Shown here piece by piece: positions 58,537 to 64,000 of a DNA stretch of 64,000 nt; position 1 is the stretch's first letter; each line of letters begins with the position of its first letter. The notes beneath the pieces are model-generated. The model was not told the origin of the DNA, made no database searches, and worked only from the letters and a program-made list of their open reading frames with translations. This DNA comes from Diadema setosum (taxonomy: Eukaryota > Echinodermata > Echinoidea > Diadematoida > Diadematidae), in NCBI GenBank assembly GCA_033980235.1, contig CM067075.1:23817061-23881060 (forward strand). The letters are read 5' to 3'. The position numbers and the translations under genes were made by a program.

Positions 58537-59032
58537 GTAACCACGCAAATTGATCTTTGGATACATATGATTGATTAACATACACCGTATGTTTCTTGAA
58601 ACAGTTGTGGTGTTACACCTTATCTGTAAAAGTTTATATTTGGAGAGCTGAAATTGTGATATCAAGTGTCACTTTCTTCTCCGTGCTTTGCCAGGTGTTA
58701 CTGTTGATCACTCAAAATATGAAGCACCGAATGCTAACATTTTTTCCAAAAAGTCTACTGCACATATGGGGAGGATGAACTGTATCGAGTGTGATATTTT
58801 GGGGGTAGAGATTATGCTGTATTTGGTGAAAAATCCACATATATTTGAAATGGAGCTACAATGAGTGAATTGGTATCTTGCTGTGTGTTACTATCTTCAC
58901 GCATAATCAGTAAGCCCTTTTGCAATTAAAAGATGTATCATGAATCTGCATACCAGGACAGTATAACTGGATGAGGTTGAGAATCGACACATTGTATGCT
59001 AACTTTGATTTCTACAAACCTTATACCAACAG
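58537..59032 (+). other. Intron 14
   Basis: About 500 bp; no repeat or hidden exon seen. Vertebrate Myo10 has a long PEST-rich segment at this level. Confidence 0.7.
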
Positions 59033-59153
59033 TTTGAGCATGAATTACCGGAAGATGTCTCTGAGATGGATGAGGATGAAGATGACTCAGACACCATCTC
59101 CAGAAAGTCAGATGAGACCCAGTACTTTGAGGGATTCCTCCAGATGAAAGCAG
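59033..59153 (+). CDS. Myo10: Myo10 exon 15: acidic linker and start of PH1
   Basis: Acceptor ACCAACAG and donor GTGAGG bound 121 nt, phase 0 to phase 1. Product FEHELPEDVSEMDEDEDDSD, then TISRKSDETQYFEGFLQMKA. The acidic Ser/Thr-bearing part is the linker, and YFEGFLQMKAG is the first strand of PH1. The linker is much shorter than in vertebrate Myo10. Confidence 0.93.
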
Positions 59154-59203
59154 GTGAGGCTGAAAGGGATGATGATGATCGTAATTTCCATGGTGGTGAT
59201 GTT

Positions 59204-59206
59204 AAC

Positions 59207-59270
<64 letters not shown>
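59204..59270 (+). repeat. (GAT)n microsatellite
   Basis: Uninterrupted GAT units about 50 bp after the exon 15 donor. The poly-Asp frame that runs on from the exon is intronic. Confidence 0.93.
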
Positions 59271-59271
<1 letters not shown>

Positions 59272-59445
59272 CAGCAAAATTGGTTGCAGAATGGTAATGA
59301 TAGCAAAAGAAGATTGCATTGATGATTACTTCAAACATTATACTGATGTTGATGATTATGTGATATATTTTGTGTAGTGGTTGTTGTGACGAGTATGATG
59401 AGACTGATGAGAAAGAAGAATTAAAGGGTAGTGGTAATAGATAGA

Positions 59446-59650
59446 TACACACATACATACATACATACATTCATAGATACATAGATACATACAAACATAC
59501 ATATATACATACATACATACATACATACATACATAGAAAGACAGATTGGTAGGGAGATGCATAGATGGACAGATAGATTGATAGATGAACAAATAGAAAG
59601 ATTGATTTATGGATGGATGGATGGATAGAAAGATAGGTAGATAGATATAC
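59446..59650 (+). repeat. Compound tetranucleotide microsatellite (CATA, GATA, GATG)
   Basis: CATACATA then GATAGATA and ATGGATGG units with interruptions. Confidence 0.9.
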
Positions 59651-59744
59651 ATTATGTACCTCTGTAGACAGATATTTGCAAGCATTTGCAATGCATTTGT
59701 GTATGTAACTGGAAACATGTTTTTCTATCTCTCTTCTCCCTCAG

Positions 59745-59821
59745 GTGGAATGATGAACACGTGGAAGAAGCGCTGGTTCGTTCTTAGGGATGAGACACTC
59801 ATGTGGTTTAGGACAAAACAG
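59745..59821 (+). CDS. Myo10: Myo10 exon 16: PH1 N-terminal half
   Basis: 77 nt, acceptor CTCCCTCAG, donor GTGAGG, phase 1 to phase 0. Product (G)GMMNTWKKRWFVLRDETLMW then FRTKQ. WKKRWFVLRD..L.(W/Y)F is the standard PH strand 2-3 signature. The domain stops here and is completed after PH2. Confidence 0.95.
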
Positions 59822-59863
59822 GTGAGGATGACATGCACATCTAAATGATGATGATGCTGCTGC

Positions 59864-59897
<34 letters not shown>

Positions 59898-60232
59898 AAT
59901 GATGACCACGACGATGATGATAGAAGAATAACTTATTCAAACTAAAGTTATGATGTGCAAAACCTTCCCAGCCTTCTTTCAAGGCACATGTAATATACAT
60001 CATACATGTATGAACAATATTGTACTCACATCAAGCACATGAAAAGGAGCATGAACTCTCTCCTTGCTTTCTGTAAATATAATTACATGCATGAATTCTT
60101 ATTTGAGCCATTGGCGTGGTCATCTAATGCTGCTGTAAAAGAATTTCTGTATGCCCATAGTTTGAATGGTTGGCTTTATTTTTGTTAATTTGTTGCATTT
60201 GTTAATTTGTTATTACCTTGTATGAATGGCAG
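59822..60232 (+). other. Intron 16
   Basis: A GAT repeat at 59,845-59,920; otherwise plain intron. Confidence 0.8.
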
Positions 60233-60291
60233 GAAGCACTCAAGTCCGGCTGGCTGCAGAAGAAAGGAGGGGGAACTGGAACTCTCTCAAG
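60233..60291 (+). CDS. Myo10: Myo10 exon 17: start of PH2
   Basis: 59 nt, acceptor AATGGCAG, donor GTAATG, phase 0 to phase 2. Product EALKSGWLQKKGGGTGTLS. SGWLxKKGGG is the first strand and basic loop of PH2, the PI(3,4,5)P3-binding PH domain of myosin-X. Confidence 0.95.
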
Positions 60292-61073
60292 GTAATGACC
60301 AGGCATTGCCATGTCAGGCTCAAAGGTTGCTATGATGATGTAAACTTTCTTGCACTGTGATACCGCAGGTTGCAGCTTATCATCTCAAGGTCATTCTCTG
60401 TAACGCCTATCATATTGGTACCGTATAAACTGAAATTTGCTCATAATACAGCTGTAACATCATGGCATGGAATAGATTGGTGCAATAATTTCACAATTGT
60501 GCACTAGTTTTTTGTGAGGGTGTATGCGGACATACATGTAAGCAGTGTGTTTTTACATGGATTCAAAACCAAGTACAATGGTGTGTATTAAAGTTTTTAT
60601 GTTGTTTTTTCTTGTACTACAGGATATGTTAGCAATCACATGCTCGATGCAGCATTTGGTCTTTTTATTTTTTTTAAAGTTCTTTTACCACCCTTCAAAA
60701 TGCGATATTAATATGTGCAAATTTCATTTTATACAGTGACAATATGATAGGCAGTACAGAGAATAACTCTGAGATGAATGTGCTTTTCTATTTAGGAAAA
60801 TATTTCTAATCATTCCTGAAGCAGAGATCATCCATTTTGTCATGATGACAACATACACATACATCACATTGAAAAAATCCAAGAGCTGATGGACTTGATA
60901 CTACACCATACTCTGATATTTGAAATTGGCTTTAGAATTCCTGATACAAGAAATAGCAATTTTCATTCACCTGTTTCCCAAATATATGTATAAAAATCTA
61001 TGTATAAGAATATATAATTCTATGATGTGTGCAGAATAATGCTCACCGGTGATTTCCACTCTTACTCGCACAG
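60292..61073 (+). other. Intron 17
   Basis: No repeat or exon recognised. Confidence 0.65.
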
Positions 61074-61184
61074 GCGAAACTGGAAGAAGCGATTCTTTGT
61101 CTTGAAGGACACGATACTCTCCTACTATGAGTCAGATGCCGACGGTGCCAAGCTTCTCGGCAAGATCGATGTGAAGACCATAAA
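61074..61184 (+). CDS. Myo10: Myo10 exon 18: PH2 core
   Basis: 111 nt, acceptor CGCACAG, donor GTAAGT, phase 2 at both ends. Product (R)RNWKKRFFVLKDTILSYYES then DADGAKLLGKIDVKTIK. RNWKKRFFVL supplies the basic residues that, with the KK of the previous exon, form the phosphoinositide pocket. Confidence 0.95.
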
Positions 61185-61513
61185 GTAAGTCTGTTTTTGC
61201 GAGTGTTTAAGGAAGTAAAATATAAAACTACTTCGCTCTATCTGCTCATGGAGTGAGCAGTGAATCTTTGCATTGACAAATTAAATCTATTCATGTCATA
61301 AGGTAGAGTAATTTCACAGTTTGGATATTTTCGTACATATTTTGTGCATTTAATGCGAGTGCAAATGTAGTAGCTGTGCGTTTTTTTTTTCTACTCTGTT
61401 TTGTCCATGCGATTTTGTACCATCGCTCCTGCAGTTGGTGAAATTAAAACACATGAACTTTGTCCTACAGGAAATATTACCTCATACGATCTCTTAAAAT
61501 ATAACTTTTACAG

Positions 61514-61765
61514 TACTGTATACACCATATATTTCGCGTGTCTAAATTTTCGCGAATCAAGACTTCCCTACGATTTCACGAGTGGTTGAATTCGCGATCT
61601 TGGAGTCCCGTACTGAATGGAGAAATGTTTATGCGTACGTCACATTTACTCTAGTATATCAGGATCAGAGTCGATATTTTCGTGTGTTTTTTATTTCGCG
61701 AATAGCAGCTGACTCGCGAAATTCGCAAAAATAAAAACCTCGCGAAATATTAGGCGTATACAGTA
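61514..61765. mobile_element. CGCGAA-family MITE, best preserved copy
   Basis: Ends TACTGTATACACC and GGCGTATACAGTA are inverted. CG dinucleotides are kept (TTTCGCGTGTCTAAATTTTC, ACTCGCGAAATTCGC), unlike the copy at 42,737, so this looks younger or less methylated. Confidence 0.8.
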
Positions 61766-61837
61766 ACTGATAAAACCCCATACAAAGGAGCTGTAGCAAA
61801 CAACACTATTCAAACCTGTATGTAGAGACATTGTATA

Positions 61838-61952
<115 letters not shown>

Positions 61953-62177
61953 GAATGAAATTATCTCTTTTTGGAGGAAAAAGGAATACTTCACAGCATC
62001 TATGACTGTCACAAACTTACATGTATAGTTATCAGTGAATGAGTTTGTGTAATGTTATGTACACTTAAAGAACTTATAAAAGGATGAGTGACAAAGAGTG
62101 ATGACCTATGGTATCCATGACAACAAATAAATGAGCCACGCCCTTCATGCTTTTCTATCTGGAATTTTTTTTTCCAG

Positions 62178-62276
62178 TCAAATCATCGACAGCAGCATCG
62201 GGCGGGAGAATTCCCTGGAGCTGATCACAGACCAGCGGACATACGTCGTGGTGGCCGACACTGCTGATGAGTGCAG
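62178..62276 (+). CDS. Myo10: Myo10 exon 19: PH2
   Basis: 99 nt, acceptor TTTTCCAG, donor GTTTGT, phase 2 at both ends. Product (N)QIIDSSIGRENSLELITDQR then TYVVVADTADEC. These are the last strands of PH2 before its C-terminal helix. The donor GTTTGT is weaker than the others. Confidence 0.93.
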
Positions 62277-62556
62277 GTTTGTGCGAAGAGAGAAAGATTT
62301 GCATTGTTTGTAATTTGCTGTTTCTGGCATAGAACCAGCCAGTTGGTTTTATTTTCATACATTTTCCATTTCAACTAACTCTAATTTTGGTAATTGTGAT
62401 CACCAAAAATGAATGGATATGAATGCTAACATTCTGTGATTCTTATATGTATCAGTACCAATGGCACTGTAAATTTCATTCAAAGTTTTGAACTTCCAAG
62501 AATTTTGTCATGTTTTGGTCTTCTGACAAACTCTCTCTCGCCCCTCTCTCCCCCAG
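62277..62556 (+). other. Intron 19
   Basis: 280 bp, plain intron with a CT-rich acceptor region. Confidence 0.8.
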
Positions 62557-62706
62557 TGAGTGGTACAGCATCCTGCACCGAGTCAAGAACGCCAATGACT
62601 TTGAGCTCCGCCAGCTGAGGGACGAGGAGGCCAACCCGAACAACGCCATCGGCTCGCTCGACGTCGGTCTCATTGACTGCGTCGTCCCCGTCAATGTAGC
62701 AGCAAA
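62557..62706 (+). CDS. Myo10: Myo10 exon 20: PH2 helix and return to PH1
   Basis: 150 nt, acceptor CTCCCCCAG, donor GTTAGT, phase 2 at both ends. Product (S)EWYSILHRVKNANDFELRQL, RDEEANPNNAIGSLDVGLID, CVVPVNVAA. EWYSILHRV is the C-terminal PH2 helix; EEANPNNAIGSLDVGLID is a linker conserved in myosin-X leading to the PH1 C half. Confidence 0.95.
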
Positions 62707-63519
62707 GTTAGTAAAAGGCATCATTGTATACTATGGGTCCCTTCTTCTGTCCTGTCTACGGCTTTGTGGGGCCGAGTAGGTTCGCGTTGCGGAAATTTTC
62801 TGACAAAAAAAACCAAACACACACACAAAGAAAGAAAAGAAATCCTTATTCATTGTTGACCATGCAATTCAAAAAGACCGACATAACATGCAGTATGCTC
62901 CAAACTAAACTGTCGTCATTCTCCCCCCCCCCCTTTTCTTTTTTCTGTAAATTTACGTCTTTGTCCAAAGTTACAATCTGTAGTTGCATATCTCAGCATT
63001 GTGCGTTGCTGTTGATATTGAAAATGTAGAGGCATATACAGTGTAGGGAAAAATTATAGTTCCATGATGTACTACTATTAAAGCAGCCGAAAAAAATAAA
63101 TGCATCCTTTTATATGTACATGTATATTCATGTACATGATAAACACAGAGCAGCATGCAAATTTAAGTGCAAAAGAGTGTGAATTTCAAATACACATTGT
63201 TTTTCTCGCTGTTTTTCGATGCTGACTGGATTGGAAATAACTACAATGAATCTTGGTAGTGAAGGCTCAAAATATAACATTTGTCTGGCTGAGACTGAGC
63301 ACAACTTTCAAATATGAGTTTTACGTGATTTTAGGCTTACATTGTAGTATCAGAGAGGGAAGATGTTTTCCTTTTTCCAGTTGAGATATGGTGATATTTA
63401 CAATGTATGCTACATGCCAGGATTATGAAATGTATTTCTGAAAAGTCATGATCATCTTTTATATTATTTTGTCATTGTATGATGTCATCAGTTAATGATG
63501 TCAAACTTTACCACTGCAG
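62707..63519 (+). other. Intron 20
   Basis: A C run at 62,923-62,933 and an ACAC stretch near 62,815; nothing else recognised. Confidence 0.65.
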
Positions 63520-63605
63520 ACCAAATGCCTTTGCCATCATCACTGCGGAGAGGGTGATTAGCCTGGTCGCCTCGGCACCGGAGGAAATGAACAACTGGCT
63601 GACTG
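63520..63605 (+). CDS. Myo10: Myo10 exon 21: PH1 C-terminal half (start)
   Basis: 86 nt, acceptor CACTGCAG, donor GTGAGA, phase 2 to phase 1. Product (K)PNAFAIITAERVISLVASAP then EEMNNWLT. The pattern F.I.T..R...L.A....EM..W is the end of a PH domain with its invariant Trp, completing PH1 after the PH2 insertion. Confidence 0.95.
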
Positions 63606-64000
63606 GTGAGAATTGAGGGCTTAATGACATTGCACACCTGTCTATAGTGTCGGGCTAATTTAAAGGGGCCCTGAAATCCAAATGCATGTTGATAGCATAA
63701 CTTGCATGTTTCTGTGATATTAATGTGACTAACAAAAAACATGGCGAGGGAACATGCAAGTTATGCTGAGTCGAGGGGAAGGTGCATTCCAATGTCTTTT
63801 GATAAACATTTCAGTACTTTAGCAATGATTGACAGATGAGGTCATCTCCAAAATATTGGTTTGGAAGGATTTTTTTGTGGGCGTTCCCAAGTAATCTGAA
63901 GAAAAATAGAAGAAAAAATCGTCAAAAATATATGGAATGTTTGTAGATATTCGTTTCACCGCAAAAGTGATGTTGGGGGTGTCATAAATCAACACAAATC
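63606..64000 (+). other. Intron 21 (continues beyond the window) with an inverted-repeat element
   Basis: TTAAAGGGGCCCTGAAATCC at 63,660 looks like the start of a transposon. GCATAACTTGCATGTT (63,695-63,710) and AACATGCAAGTTATGC (63,751-63,766) are an exact 16-bp inverted repeat. Confidence 0.55.

Larger units (their letters stand above)
59154..59744 (+). other. Intron 15 with microsatellites
   Basis: A (GAT)n run (59,170-59,272) and tetranucleotide CATA/GATA/GATG runs (59,445-59,650) fill most of it. Confidence 0.9.

Overview
This 64 kb window is animal nuclear DNA: AT-rich, with GT-AG introns, many microsatellites and many small transposable elements. It holds the middle of one large gene on the + strand, unconventional myosin-X (Myo10). 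The window enters inside the motor domain and leaves inside the split PH1-PH2-PH1 module, so both gene ends lie outside. I placed 21 exons whose phases join without a break into 812 codons. In order they encode the C-terminal half of the motor (LDIFGFENFE at the start), three IQ motifs, a highly charged helix and coiled coil, a short acidic linker, the N half of PH1, all of PH2, and the start of the C half of PH1. The repeat repertoire (CGCGAA-rich MITEs, tRNA-like SINEs, an L2/CR1-like retroposon, a Helentron-like element) and the heterozygosity suggest a marine invertebrate, perhaps an echinoderm or hemichordate. That placement is an inference.

Layout: motor exons 1-4 lie at 1-6,502. Intron 4 (6,503-41,454) is inflated because about 14 kb (roughly 3,800-17,889), including exons 3 and 4, reappears at about 18,725-31,522 after a 200-N gap and a reverse-transcriptase fragment. 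The first copy stops at the gap, exactly where the second runs on into unique sequence. The two copies of exons 3-4 encode identical peptides. Using both would shift the frame, because 93+152 nt is not a multiple of 3. The simplest reading is two haplotypes of one locus scaffolded in tandem. Comparing them shows several insertions present in only one copy: a Helentron-like element at different sites in each, a hAT-like MITE, retroposon 3' ends, and a 1.35 kb TIR element.

From 31.5 to 41.4 kb intron 4 is packed with elements. These include a TTAA-flanked MITE nested in another MITE, a 2.8 kb TIR element carrying nine copies of the 14-mer GTAACGTCAGTTAC, and a 1.0 kb TIR element with CRE and NRF1-type sites nested in a CGCGAA element. 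From 41.4 to 63.6 kb the remaining 17 exons are spaced more tightly. Intron 12 holds a tandem array derived from the upstream coiled-coil exon, each unit with an extra splice donor. No other cellular protein-coding gene, no RNA gene and no CRISPR was found.
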